Source: an uncultured Clostridia bacterium
Lineage (GTDB): Bacteria; Bacillota; Clostridia; Christensenellales; UBA1242
Direction of reading: 5' to 3'
Assembly: GCA_947593585.1 (NCBI GenBank)
Contig: CANQDP010000010.1
Location: 1 to 36,034, forward strand
DNA length: 36,034 bases
The notes below the pieces were generated by a model, which was not told the DNA's origin, searched no databases, and saw nothing but the letters and a program-made list of their open reading frames with translations. Made by a program: the position numbers and the translations under genes. Shown here in pieces: positions 8,289 to 16,442 of this stretch (the stretch's first letter is position 1; the number at the start of each line of letters is the position of its first letter).

Positions 8289-9122
8289 ATGCAAAAATTA
8301 GAATTTAAAATTGGGAAAGAAATAGATCTAACAAAAGCAATCATAGATAGATTGCCGTTTCTTTCGCGTTTTGATGTTAAAAAATTATTAGATAATAAAG
8401 ACGTGAAAATAAATCATGCTCGCGTTAGAGAAAACGCATTAGCCAAAGAAGGCGACATAATCACTGTTTACTATCAGCCAAAAGAGAGCAAGGAATGGTA
8501 CTCTTTAGTTTATGCGGATGACAATATTTTAATAGTAAACAAGCGCGCAGGAATTGAAGTTGTGAGCGAAATTGAGCGTGATTTATTATCTGTGTTAAAA
8601 CAAAACTACCCAACAGTTCGTGCCGTCCATAGGCTAGATAGAAACACGGAAGGATTAACAGTTTTCGCCCTAAATGATGCCTCAGAGAAGGCTTTAAATT
8701 CTGCTTTTAAAAATAGAAAAGAGATAACAAAAAAATACGCACTGTTGGTTGATGGCAGGGTGGACATAGAAAAAATTAAGCGAACAGTTTATCTTAAAAA
8801 AGTGCCAAATCTAGCAAAAGTTTGGATAAGCGAGGTGAAAACAAGTGGCTATGAGCCAATTATAACAGAATTTAATGTGATTGAATATCGTGGTGAGCAA
8901 ACGCTTATGGAAGCTACTCTTATCACGGGCAAAACGCACCAAATCCGCGCACATATTGCCTATTATGGCTACCCAATTGTGGGGGATGGAAAATACGGGA
9001 AAAGTGATGATAAAACTTTGCACTTAACAGCAAATTTTTTGGCATTTAATTTTGAAAATAAAAGCCCTTTGAAATATCTAAACGGTCAGACTTTTGAAAT
9101 CATCCCAACATGGCTAAATTAA
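8289..9122 (+). CDS. RluA-family pseudouridine synthase
   Basis: This RNA-modifying enzyme of 277 residues belongs to the RluA/RluD group. An N-terminal S4-like domain (about 18-62, LPFLSRFDVKKLLDNKDVKIN) precedes the catalytic domain with AVHRLDRNTEGLTVF, where Asp117 is the expected nucleophile. TGKTHQIRAHIAYYGYPIVGD is the second family signature. It starts 10 bases after the endonuclease IV-like gene without a clear ribosome binding site, so it is probably in the same transcript. The substrate (23S rRNA or tRNA position) cannot be assigned from sequence. Confidence 0.9.
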   Translation: MQKLEFKIGKEIDLTKAIIDRLPFLSRFDVKKLLDNKDVKINHARVRENALAKEGDIITVYYQPKESKEWYSLVYADDNILIVNKRAGIEVVSEIERDLLSVLKQNYPTVRAVHRLDRNTEGLTVFALNDASEKALNSAFKNRKEITKKYALLVDGRVDIEKIKRTVYLKKVPNLAKVWISEVKTSGYEPIITEFNVIEYRGEQTLMEATLITGKTHQIRAHIAYYGYPIVGDGKYGKSDDKTLHLTANFLAFNFENKSPLKYLNGQTFEIIPTWLN

Positions 9123-9214
9123 GCAAAAAACGCTTTTTTAGCATATAATGCTTATTGAACTTTACATTAACCATTAAAATAAATAAAAATTTTTTAGAAA
9201 TTTGCTAAAAATTA

Positions 9215-9243
9215 TTGACATTTAATTCTTTTTATAGTAAAAT
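9215..9243 (+). promoter_or_regulatory. Promoter of the tRNA operon
   Basis: TTGACA (9215-9220), 17-base spacer, TAAAAT (9238-9243), 13 bases ahead of the first tRNA. Confidence 0.85.
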
Positions 9244-9256
9244 TCAAAGGTATTGT

Positions 9257-9332
9257 CGGGGTGTAGCGCAGTTGGTAGCGCACGTGATTTGGGATCATGG
9301 GGCCGGGGGTTCGAGTCCCTTCACCCCGACCA
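9257..9332 (+). tRNA. tRNA-Pro (anticodon UGG)
   Basis: Acceptor stem CGGGGTG/CACCCCG, anticodon loop TTTGGGA with TGG, T loop GGTTCGAGTC and encoded CCA. First of the operon. Confidence 0.96.
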
Positions 9333-9336
9333 TTAG

Positions 9337-9413
9337 GGGCCTTTAGCTCAGTTGGTTAGAGCAACCGGCTCATAACCGGTCGGTCCGCGGTTCAAGTCCG
9401 TGAAGGCCCACCA
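9337..9413 (+). tRNA. tRNA-Met or tRNA-Ile2 (anticodon CAU)
   Basis: Acceptor stem GGGCCTT/AAGGCCC is fully paired, so this is not the initiator. The anticodon is CAT in the stem CCGG/CCGG and CCA is encoded. Elongator Met is the simpler call; a lysidine-modified Ile tRNA cannot be excluded by eye. Confidence 0.93.
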
Positions 9414-9442
9414 GCCGCAAAGGCTAACCCTAAAATGAATAT

Positions 9443-9519
9443 GGCCTGTTAGCTCAGTTGGTTAGAGCGCCGCCCTGTCACGGCGGAGGTCACGAGTTCA
9501 AGTCTCGTACAGGTCGCCA
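9443..9519 (+). tRNA. tRNA-Asp (anticodon GUC)
   Basis: Acceptor stem GGCCTGT/ACAGGTC with one G-U pair, anticodon GTC in CCGCC/GGCGG, encoded CCA. Confidence 0.96.
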
Positions 9520-9528
9520 TTTTATTTT

Positions 9529-9604
9529 GCCTCGATAGCTCAGTCGGTAGAGCAAAGGACTGAAAATCCTTGTGTCACTGGTTCGATTCCGGTTCGAGGC
9601 ACCA
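9529..9604 (+). tRNA. tRNA-Phe (anticodon GAA)
   Basis: Acceptor stem GCCTCGA/TCGAGGC, anticodon loop CTGAAAA with GAA, encoded CCA. Confidence 0.96.
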
Positions 9605-9639
9605 GCCGAGAGGCGGAAGCAAATTATGAAGAAGGTCGT

Positions 9640-9724
9640 GGGAAGATTGCAGAGCGGCCAAATGCAACGGACTGTAAATCCGTCGACTTCGTCTTCAGTG
9701 GTTCGAATCCACTTCTTCCCACCA
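9640..9724 (+). tRNA. tRNA-Tyr (anticodon GUA)
   Basis: Class II tRNA with a long variable arm (GACTTCGTC). Acceptor stem GGGAAGA/TCTTCCC, anticodon GTA, encoded CCA. Confidence 0.95.
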
Positions 9725-9731
9725 GAATTTT

Positions 9732-9790
9732 GCTAGTGTGGCTCAACGGTAGAGCAGCTAAAAGTAAGCATCTCACTTGACCACTAGCTC
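9732..9790 (+). pseudogene. Truncated copy of tRNA-Thr(UGU)
   Basis: The first 28 bases (9732-9759) are identical to the 5' part of the tRNA-Thr at 9840, covering the acceptor strand and D arm. The anticodon and T arms are replaced by unrelated sequence. CACTAGC (9783-9789) can still pair with the acceptor strand GCTAGTG, but CCA is absent (CTCAAA follows). It cannot work as a normal tRNA and probably records a partial duplication or a past integration event at this tRNA. Confidence 0.75.
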
Positions 9791-9839
9791 AAACATTCGC
9801 AGTGATGGTTACTTCGTCAGCTGCAAAAAACTTAATAAT

Positions 9840-9914
9840 GCTAGTGTGGCTCAACGGTAGAGCAGCTGACTTGTAATCAGCAGGTTGGGGGTTCGATTCC
9901 CTTCACTAGCTCCA
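9840..9914 (+). tRNA. tRNA-Thr (anticodon UGU)
   Basis: Acceptor stem GCTAGTG/CACTAGC, anticodon TGT in CTGAC/AATCAG context, T loop GGTTCGATTC, encoded CCA. Last member of the operon. Confidence 0.96.
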
Positions 9915-9950
9915 TTGGAGTTTTGGTGAGTAACTCCAAAAATCGCTAAA

Positions 9951-9976
9951 AATGCCTTAAAAATAGGGCATTTTTT
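9951..9976 (+). terminator. Terminator of the tRNA operon
   Basis: AATGCC/GGCATT stem with a loop of about ten bases, followed by a T run. A second hairpin, GGAGTT/AACTCC (9917-9937), lies directly after the tRNA. Confidence 0.8.
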
Positions 9977-10047
9977 AATGTTCGGCTCAAAATTCCAAAA
10001 TCTATCACGCCAAGCCAAAATTGAGGTTTGGCAATTTTTTTGCTTTT

Positions 10048-10083
10048 TTTTGGGGGTCATTTTGGGGGTCATTTTGGGGGTCA
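10048..10083 (+). repeat. Three tandem 12-bp units (TTTTGGGGGTCA)
   Basis: Three perfect copies in a row, 134 bases after tRNA-Thr. In one plus-strand frame they read LGVILGVILGVK followed by a stop, which resembles the repetitive tails of some tRNA-targeting tyrosine integrases. The stretch 9977-10188 otherwise holds no gene that I can support. Confidence 0.7.
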
Positions 10084-10188
10084 AAGTCAGATGGATAGCG
10101 TATGTAAAAACTTCATGTTGTCATTAGTATTTGAAAAAGTTTGATTAAAACAGTTGTTTTAAAAATCTTATTATGATAATATCAATAT

Positions 10189-11235
10189 ATGAATTACTAT
10201 TGTGATAATTGTGGTGGGCAATTATTTTATAGTCCTAAATTAAAGGGTTGCAAGTGCGAAAAGTGTGGCACGGTTTTTCCTGCCAATAGCAATTTTAGTT
10301 TTGAAAAGCGTTTATTTACAGATGAATTATTAGAAAATAGCAAAGTGGTGCTTAACGCTCATGAGAATATTAAATGTGGTGCTTGCGGGGCAGTTGTGTC
10401 GCCTTCTCAGTTTGAATCAGACCCAAGATGTCCTTATTGCAATAATCCACTTCAAAGCGCAGAACAGAGAGGGGTGGTTAAAGTAAACTCCATAATTCCT
10501 TTTTATTTCACTAAATCTCAGGCATATAAAAAATTAAAAAGGGCAGCATTTTGGCATTTTAGCACAAATAGAAAAATTATAAGCAAGATTAAAGAAGAAG
10601 ATATTGTCGGTGAATATATTAATGTGTTCACATTTGACATGAACGCGTTTTGTCATTATTCTGGCGTGTTCACATATAGAGAAAAAGATGCTGACGGTAA
10701 TGAGTTTAGCGGTGTGAAGCGCAAGAATGTTGTTGGTATGATTGATAAACCTTATCACGACATCTTGATTGAGGCAAATTCAAATCTAAATCAAACTGAA
10801 CTTTTAGATATTATGCCTTTCGATTTTTCAGTGGCACTTAAATTTGACGAAACTGACAATCAACTATATCCAAAGCACACTCAAGATAAGACCTTCGCAG
10901 AATGCGTAAACTTGGCTGAATTAGTGATTCGTGAAAATTTAAAAAATATAGTTCCTGCAAGACACAACTGTGATGAAGCAGAAAGCATCACTATGGACTT
11001 AGACTTGACAGAGAAGAGGTATAATTACTGCTTGTTGCCCGTTTATTTTGTGGAAACTTCCACGAGATATAAGAAAAAGGGTGTTGAGCACGAGAGGAGA
11101 ATAAAGCTTTTGATTAACGGGCAAACCGGCAAAATTAGTGAAATGCCAAAGAGTTCGCTTAGATTTTTGCTATGGCTATTCTCAGGCTGTGCATTGATTG
11201 TCGCAATAATCCTATTCTTCATTTTTGTGGTGTGA
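10189..11235 (+). CDS. Zinc-ribbon protein with C-terminal membrane anchor
   Basis: This protein of 348 residues begins with two zinc ribbons: CDNC...CKCEKC (Cys5, 8, 23, 26) and CGAC...CPYC at about 64-85. Next is a soluble alpha/beta region with many aromatic residues (about 95-320), then a hydrophobic helix at about 326-348 that would anchor it with the bulk in the cytoplasm. This architecture matches uncharacterised 'TFIIB-type zinc ribbon' proteins common in Clostridia and often found in pairs with small membrane proteins, as here. No enzymatic motif is visible and the function is unknown. The ATG starts soon after a weak -10-like GATAAT and has no ribosome binding site. The damaged gene 14 bases downstream is probably co-transcribed. 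Confidence 0.85.
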   Translation: MNYYCDNCGGQLFYSPKLKGCKCEKCGTVFPANSNFSFEKRLFTDELLENSKVVLNAHENIKCGACGAVVSPSQFESDPRCPYCNNPLQSAEQRGVVKVNSIIPFYFTKSQAYKKLKRAAFWHFSTNRKIISKIKEEDIVGEYINVFTFDMNAFCHYSGVFTYREKDADGNEFSGVKRKNVVGMIDKPYHDILIEANSNLNQTELLDIMPFDFSVALKFDETDNQLYPKHTQDKTFAECVNLAELVIRENLKNIVPARHNCDEAESITMDLDLTEKRYNYCLLPVYFVETSTRYKKKGVEHERRIKLLINGQTGKISEMPKSSLRFLLWLFSGCALIVAIILFFIFVV

Positions 11236-11249
11236 TTAGAGGCTAAAAT

Positions 11250-11932
11250 ATGATATATGAAAAGAAAAAACTCTTAATAGATCGCCTTGTTTTGCTTGGA
11301 GTTTTGATTGTTGGCGTGCTGGCAGTGATTTTTATTGGAGTTTATAAATCTAATAGAGAATTAAAAGTCTTGAATGATAGTTGTGAACTAATTGATTATG
11401 ATGAAACCCTCAACCAAACAAAATGTGAAATGGAAATTTCTCTAAACTATAAAGTTGGGTCGGGATATGTGGCTGTTGCTTTCTATGATGCAAATGACAT
11501 GCTTTTGGTGCAAGACGAATACTATTTCTTTGCAGACGGCAAAACATTTCCGCCACAATTAGCGTGCCAGGAGAGGCAAGCGGTTACTCAATTTTAGATG
11601 TCTCTCATTTAAATTTGGATGAAAGCACGGCTTTATTCACAATTTCCATGATTTTGATTTTTGCCGACATTGTTTTGTTTGTGTTGTTTTTCTCAAGCAT
11701 GCTGCTAAATTGCAAGGTTTATGATTATGAGGGCAACCAAATAATCATCTATGCGGGATGGTGTCATCATTACATAAAAGTGAACGGAGAAAAATATGAC
11801 GAACACAACACAATCGCAACATTCACACCTATAAAATTGAATTGTAAGCTTGATGACGGCACAGTTCTTGATGCCACAATCTCATTATCTAACAGGATTT
11901 CTTTAAAGATTAATGACCGACTATATAAATAG
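11250..11932 (+). pseudogene. Two-TM membrane protein gene with a single-base frameshift
   Basis: Two overlapping reading frames (11250-11597 and 11564-11932) read as one protein if one base is added in the A run at 11541-11544. The first frame gives ...YYFFADGK and the other then continues NISATISVPGEASG, whereas the first frame alone ends in an unlikely PPQLACQERQAVTQF. The restored protein of about 227 residues has a membrane helix at about 12-32, an outside domain, a second helix at about 130-152 and a C-terminal domain. The second frame alone has only a GTG start with no membrane-topology logic. Either the gene is broken, a base was lost in sequencing, or expression needs frameshifting; no classical slippery heptamer is present. 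Function unknown. Confidence 0.7.
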
Positions 11933-11937
11933 ACAAT

Positions 11938-11967
11938 AAAAAAACTCGGGTTAGGCGAGTTTTTTTA
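11938..11967. terminator. Bidirectional terminator between the zinc-ribbon unit and thyA
   Basis: AAAACTCG/CGAGTTTT with a seven-base loop has an A run before and a T run after, so it can end both converging transcripts. Confidence 0.9.
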
Positions 11968-13203
11968 TTATTCTGCAACAGGCACTGGGGTGGAGAATTC
12001 AAATCCTTCAGTTTGTGGGTCATAATTTTCCATTTTAAAGCTAGAATTTGGATTATTCACATATTTGCCATCTCTCACAAATTTGCCATTTCCCACTTTA
12101 ACATCCGTCCCTGTGTAAGTCCTAGGCGACACAAAATCGTAGAAATTGTCAACTTTAGGGTCTAACACAAGTTTTGGCGACTTGAAGCCTAATATTCTAT
12201 CCACTTCAGGATAGTCTATCATTTTTTGAATTAATGTTTTTGCCAAATTCATTTCTGGTGTTTTTCGCACATAGTCTAAATATTCAAACCAATTTGTGTT
12301 GTTATCCTTAGACACGGCTTCCGCCATAGTGAATTCTCTATCAAAATCAACATCAAGTTCATATTTTTCCAACAATTTAAGCACTTCAATGTAATGTTCG
12401 GCAACTTCTTCGTTTTCACCCTCTAAAATGTCTTTATAGTATTTGCTAAAAGCAATGCGTTGGATGAGTGAGCAGCGTTTTAAAATAACTTGGAATTCTC
12501 TTGGAATATGCCTATCATAGCAGTGAGAATCTGCCACAATGTGCACCATTTCGCCGGGCTCTAAGCCGCTAACTTGAGCAAACATGCAAAGTAGGGCAGC
12601 ATATTGCGCCACATTCCATGCCCCAGCAGAAAGCGTGTCGTGGCTGCGCTGACTAAGAATTAAATTTAATTTTCCTTTTTCAACTTGCCAAGTTGTGCTA
12701 TATGCACAAGGGTGCAAATTCATATCGTGCAAATCTTCAAACGCATATATGTTGGTCAAAATTCTTCGGCTGCCCAGATTAAATTTAAGTTCATGCAACA
12801 CATTATCCACTTGGTCAACCTTTGTGCCGTCCTTTTGCACGATTGTTTTTCTGCCCAATTGATAACCATAGGCTTTTCCAATAGAGCCAATTTCTTGGTT
12901 TGGATGATTGCCTTTGTTAGCCCACTGGTCCCAAATAGAAGCGTTTAAATCCTTAATATTGTTAGATTTCTTTTGCCAAATCCATAAAATTTCGTCTATG
13001 CAAGACTGCCAAAACATTTTTCTAACGCTTGAAACAGGGAATTCATCTTTCAAATCGTATCTATGCACTTCACCAAATTTGTGCACTGTGAAGGCTTCTT
13101 TGCCGTCCTCCCAATGTGGTCTTGTTTCGTTTTCAGTGTTGTCCACACCAGTTGTTAAAATGTTAATGTAATTGCTTAGTAATTGATAATCCGCTTTACT
13201 CAT
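11968..13203 (-). CDS. thyA: Thymidylate synthase, long clostridial form
   Basis: This enzyme of 411 residues methylates dUMP to dTMP with methylene-tetrahydrofolate. The catalytic Cys166 lies in LHPCAYSTTW, the phosphate-binding Arg pair is in GSRRIL (146-147), and QRSHD (185-189), GAWNVAQYA with Asn197, and LEPGE...DSHCYDRH are the usual ThyA blocks. E. coli ThyA has 264 residues; the extra length comes from an N-terminal extension and an insertion of about 70 residues after the DSH block (about 244-315) that I cannot match to a domain. The C-terminal region around PKLVLDP...YDF contains the end of the family fold, with a further tail ending in PVPVAE. It has a good ribosome binding site (AAAGGAGG) and its own promoter. 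Confidence 0.88.
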   Translation of the reverse strand: MSKADYQLLSNYINILTTGVDNTENETRPHWEDGKEAFTVHKFGEVHRYDLKDEFPVSSVRKMFWQSCIDEILWIWQKKSNNIKDLNASIWDQWANKGNHPNQEIGSIGKAYGYQLGRKTIVQKDGTKVDQVDNVLHELKFNLGSRRILTNIYAFEDLHDMNLHPCAYSTTWQVEKGKLNLILSQRSHDTLSAGAWNVAQYAALLCMFAQVSGLEPGEMVHIVADSHCYDRHIPREFQVILKRCSLIQRIAFSKYYKDILEGENEEVAEHYIEVLKLLEKYELDVDFDREFTMAEAVSKDNNTNWFEYLDYVRKTPEMNLAKTLIQKMIDYPEVDRILGFKSPKLVLDPKVDNFYDFVSPRTYTGTDVKVGNGKFVRDGKYVNNPNSSFKMENYDPQTEGFEFSTPVPVAE

Positions 13204-13272
13204 TTGTACCTCCTTTGAGTTCGAATTAAATTTTAACCCAAATAAATTGGCACCCCTTTAAAATCAAAAACA

Positions 13273-13301
13273 ATACTAACACAAAAGCAAATTTTTGTCA
13301 A
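13273..13301 (-). promoter_or_regulatory. thyA promoter
   Basis: On the minus strand TTGACA (13301-13296), 17 bases, TAGTAT (13278-13273). The leader to the ATG is about 60 bases. Confidence 0.8.
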
Positions 13302-13435
13302 TTATTTAAACGGTACACAAATTTGTTTTTTAGAATATATCTTCAACAAGGAAAGACAAAAAACCATTCTATTTCAACAATAGTTCTTATTTTTTTCTCA
13401 ACTCCATTTGTTATGATGATTTCGAGGGGTGAAGT

Positions 13436-13747
13436 ATGCAAATAAAATCTCGAATTGTTAAAGAAACTTTATACATTATGCTGTCTGGCGAATTAGACGA
13501 ATACACAGCGCCAACAGTTAGAAAAACTCTCGACACGCTTCTAGACACCCAAAAAGGCTTTGTTCAAATAGTGATGGATTTGAGCGAACTATCGTTTATG
13601 GACTCGACAGGTGTTGGCGTGCTGATAGGAAGATACAAAAAGATGAAAGAATGCAACAAACCTATATTTATCACAAATCCAAGCAGAAATGCGGAAAGAA
13701 TTTTTAAAATGAGTGGGCTATATGAAATTATGCCCAAAATTGTTTAA
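13436..13747 (+). CDS. spoIIAA: Anti-sigma F factor antagonist SpoIIAA
   Basis: This STAS-domain protein of 103 residues frees sigma F in the forespore when unphosphorylated, by binding the SpoIIAB complex. The phosphorylation site is Ser57 in MDSTGVGVLIGR, equivalent to Ser58 of B. subtilis. A ribosome binding site (GAGGGGTG) precedes the ATG, and spoIIAB follows after nine bases. I looked for a sigma-H promoter or Spo0A box in the 130 bases upstream and found no convincing match. Confidence 0.96.
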   Translation: MQIKSRIVKETLYIMLSGELDEYTAPTVRKTLDTLLDTQKGFVQIVMDLSELSFMDSTGVGVLIGRYKKMKECNKPIFITNPSRNAERIFKMSGLYEIMPKIV

Positions 13748-13756
13748 GGGGGAAAT

Positions 13757-14191
13757 ATGAAAAATTCTATGGAAATTAAATTTAAGGCAATTGTGGAGAA
13801 CGAGGCCTTTGCGCGAAATGTGGCTGCAAGTTTTATTTTGCCACTTAATCCAAGCCTAAGCGAATTAGATGACATTAAGACAGCAATAAATGAGGCCGTT
13901 ACAAATGTTATAGTCCACGCTTATCCAAACTCAACCGGTTATGTAACCATGAAAATCGTAACGCAAGACAACTGGGTGGCCATATCTATTAGTGATAATG
14001 GCATAGGCATACAAGATATTGAGCGCGCACTAACACCTTTTTACACTAGCAAACCTAATGAAGAACGAAGCGGAATGGGTTTCACAGTCATGGAGAGTTT
14101 TATGGATAAACTAGAAGTGAAAAACACAAAAGGTGGACTAACAGTTAAAATGCTAAAACAAATTGAGCAAAAAGCGGTTGTGGGGTTGTGA
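13757..14191 (+). CDS. spoIIAB: Anti-sigma F factor / serine kinase SpoIIAB
   Basis: This GHKL-fold protein of 144 residues binds sigma F and phosphorylates SpoIIAA. The N box INEAVTNVIVHAYP carries Glu46 and Asn50, the G1 box is SDNGIGI (from residue 79) and the G2 box is RSGMGFTVM (about 104-112). The stop codon overlaps the sigF start, consistent with coupled and balanced synthesis of kinase and sigma factor. Confidence 0.96.
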   Translation: MKNSMEIKFKAIVENEAFARNVAASFILPLNPSLSELDDIKTAINEAVTNVIVHAYPNSTGYVTMKIVTQDNWVAISISDNGIGIQDIERALTPFYTSKPNEERSGMGFTVMESFMDKLEVKNTKGGLTVKMLKQIEQKAVVGL

Positions 14192-14913
14192 TGCTAACAG
14201 GTGAGCAGACCGCAGAGTTGGTTGAGCTGGCAAAAAGTGGAGATGAAGTTGCAAAAGAAAAGCTTATCACTTTGAATTCGCCCCTGATAAAAAGCGTTGT
14301 GAAGAGATATTTAAATAAAGGCATTGAGTATGAGGACCTATATCAACTTGGGGCTCTGGGTTTTGTGAAGGCTATAAACAATTTCGACCCAACTTTTAAT
14401 GTTAAATTCACCACATATGCCGTTCCAATGATTGCGGGCGAAATAAAGCGGTTTTTACGAGATGACGGGAGTGTGAAAGTTTCTAGAAGCATCAAACATT
14501 TGGCGGTGCAGATAAAAAACTTTATTTTAGAATATAATAAAACTCACGGTCAAGACCCTTCTATTGATATGTTAGCAAAAGAATTTAATATGGAAGCGGG
14601 GGAGATCGTGTTTGCAATGGAAGCAAACTCTTCGCCGTTATCTCTAAATGAGCAATTTAGTGATGACGATAGTTCATCAACCATGCTAGATAAACTTCCA
14701 GATAATTTTTCAGTTGAAAATTATCTTGATAAGTTTGCCTTGCGAGAGATGATTGAAAAACTATCTGCTAGAGAAAAGCAGGTGATAATAATGAGATATT
14801 ATCTTGACAAGACGCAGAGTGAGATAGCAAAAGAACTTGGCGTGAGCCAAGTTCAAGTTAGCAGGATTGAAAATAAGGTGTTGAACGAATTAAAAGAGGG
14901 TATTGGTTTCTAG
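14191..14913 (+). CDS. sigF: RNA polymerase sigma factor sigma F
   Basis: This sporulation sigma factor of 240 residues directs early forespore transcription. Region 2 is clear (DLYQLGALGFVKAINNFDPTFNVKFTTYAVPMIAGEIKRFLRDDG), region 3 follows, and region 4 with its HTH ends the protein (LSAREKQVIIMRYY...TQSEIAKELGVSQVQVSRIE). The ATG at 14191 overlaps the spoIIAB stop by one base; a GTG just before it (14188) would add one residue. The order spoIIAA-spoIIAB-sigF is the canonical operon. Its 3' end overlaps the convergent lipoprotein gene by four bases. Confidence 0.96.
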   Translation: MLTGEQTAELVELAKSGDEVAKEKLITLNSPLIKSVVKRYLNKGIEYEDLYQLGALGFVKAINNFDPTFNVKFTTYAVPMIAGEIKRFLRDDGSVKVSRSIKHLAVQIKNFILEYNKTHGQDPSIDMLAKEFNMEAGEIVFAMEANSSPLSLNEQFSDDDSSSTMLDKLPDNFSVENYLDKFALREMIEKLSAREKQVIIMRYYLDKTQSEIAKELGVSQVQVSRIENKVLNELKEGIGF

Positions 14914-16316
14914 TCTTTTAAATCTCGCCTATAAATCGGGTTTTCTTTTTTCCTAGATATTTTATTTAAAAAACCGGATAACGACTTTTTTAGTTTGCCA
15001 AAGCGAGTGGATAAAGTTGGCGTGTTTTCATCTTTATATGTGTCAATGTTTTTGGCGAGCTTCTTTTTCTTAGTCTTTTTTGCATCTTCTTGATTGTTTT
15101 GAGATGCCTCATTATGTTGTGTGTTTTGATTGTTATTCACACCAGAATTGGTTTCGTTTTTAAAATTCTGTTGGTTGAAATTGTTTCCGTTTTGGTTGAA
15201 GCCATTCATGTTGCCGTAGCCATACATCAAACCATTTCCCATCATTCCACCGCCGTTTCCATACATGAACTCATTATCTAAAAGAGCAGTGTTGAAGAAA
15301 GTGTCCACATTGCTATTATTGTTTCTGTATGTGTCTATGTTCGCCTCTAATTTGTTTGTTTGAAAGCTATCAATGTTGCCATTTTTTTCAGTTTGAGAAT
15401 TTTCGCTTTCCTTATTCTCGTTTTGATCTTGGTTTTCAGTTATGTTGCCATTTTGGTCAATTAAATAGTCTTTAACAATAGGTGGCTCGTTATTTTTTCT
15501 AAAACCATAGAGTATTCTTCCCGTGTTATTTGGCGGGATTGGAGCACCGGCGTTAAACATACTATTAATAAGGTTTAGTGAGTGAAGCCCGTTTTCTAGC
15601 ATTTCATTTCCATTAATCAAATTGTCTAACACAATTAGGTATTTAAGGGATAACCCGTCAAAATCACCTTTGTTTAGCAAATCTCCCAAATCACTTAAAC
15701 TTATTGATAGCTCGGTGGTTACGCTACTGAGTTTTCTGCCCAAATCTTTTAATTGTTTTGACTGCTCGGCAATTAAAAGCTTTTGTTCGTTCGTTAGCTC
15801 AATCTCTTTTGAGTTCACTTTTTTTATTAAATTTTGCGTTTCTACGATGGCGTCTGTTAGATTTTGCTTTAATTCTGTGAAATCTTCGCAACAGTTTTCC
15901 ATATCGTCAGTTAAAGAATATAGAGTGGAGAATTTTTCATTTTCATCCGATTTGGAAATCTCCACTTTCTCTTTTAGAATCGGAGTGTCAATCGCTGAGC
16001 CTTCCTTTTTGGCATCTTCTTCACTTGCAATCTCTGCCGTAGTCTTGTTGTCTTCCTGAAGATTTTGTGCCTTATCGTCCTTAGATTTCTCTTCTGCCAC
16101 TTGTGGTTTTGGTTGAGCATCTTCAATCTTTGTTTCAAGCATATATTTGCCAACAATCATTTTAGTGTTTTCATTTCCGCAGACATTCGCATATGCGTGC
16201 ACATGCTCTTTAAAATCTTGAATGTTGTTTTCATAATTGTCAACTTTCGCTTGTGAACATGCCGTTAAAGTTGTTGCCACGCCTATTAGTGATAAAACAG
16301 CCAATAATTTTTTCAT
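14910..16316 (-). CDS. Large Asn-rich lipoprotein of unknown function
   Basis: A lipobox (LTAC, Cys20) after a short hydrophobic signal makes this protein of 468 residues a predicted lipoprotein facing outward. Residues 60-125 are charged and of low complexity. Residues about 130-265 look like a helical domain with heptad character (LTDAIVETQNLIKKVNSKEIELTNEQ). Residues 290-420 are Asn/Gln/Gly-rich and hold repeated motifs NIDSF, NIDTY, NVDTF and again NIDTY. The C-terminus is basic. It is divergent from spoVAC and has a good ribosome binding site (AAAGGAG). Position between sigF and spoVA suggests a link with the spore envelope, which is inference from neighbours only. Confidence 0.82.
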   Translation of the reverse strand: MKKLLAVLSLIGVATTLTACSQAKVDNYENNIQDFKEHVHAYANVCGNENTKMIVGKYMLETKIEDAQPKPQVAEEKSKDDKAQNLQEDNKTTAEIASEEDAKKEGSAIDTPILKEKVEISKSDENEKFSTLYSLTDDMENCCEDFTELKQNLTDAIVETQNLIKKVNSKEIELTNEQKLLIAEQSKQLKDLGRKLSSVTTELSISLSDLGDLLNKGDFDGLSLKYLIVLDNLINGNEMLENGLHSLNLINSMFNAGAPIPPNNTGRILYGFRKNNEPPIVKDYLIDQNGNITENQDQNENKESENSQTEKNGNIDSFQTNKLEANIDTYRNNNSNVDTFFNTALLDNEFMYGNGGGMMGNGLMYGYGNMNGFNQNGNNFNQQNFKNETNSGVNNNQNTQHNEASQNNQEDAKKTKKKKLAKNIDTYKDENTPTLSTRFGKLKKSLSGFLNKISRKKENPIYRRDLKD

Positions 16317-16442
16317 ATAAATCTCCTTTGTTAACTTAGTTTGTTAAATTTCAAAAATTTTATTCTCTTTTGAGTTTTAAAAAATTTTGAAAAATTGCTT
16401 TTAAAACAAACTCTTTTGGCAAATATCTTATGAGGAGAGTTT

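Noticed and set aside
9851..10084. Minus-strand frame of 77 residues over tRNA-Thr (contains GNRTPNLLITSQLLYR)
   Set aside because: The C-terminal part is antisense to tRNA-Thr and the N-terminal part is translated from the 12-bp triple repeat. This is a common false gene call over tRNAs.
13340..13435. Possible sigma-H promoter or Spo0A box before spoIIAA
   Set aside because: AAGGAAA at about 13350 fits a sigma-H -35, but no GAAT-type -10 follows at the right distance and no clear Spo0A box is present.
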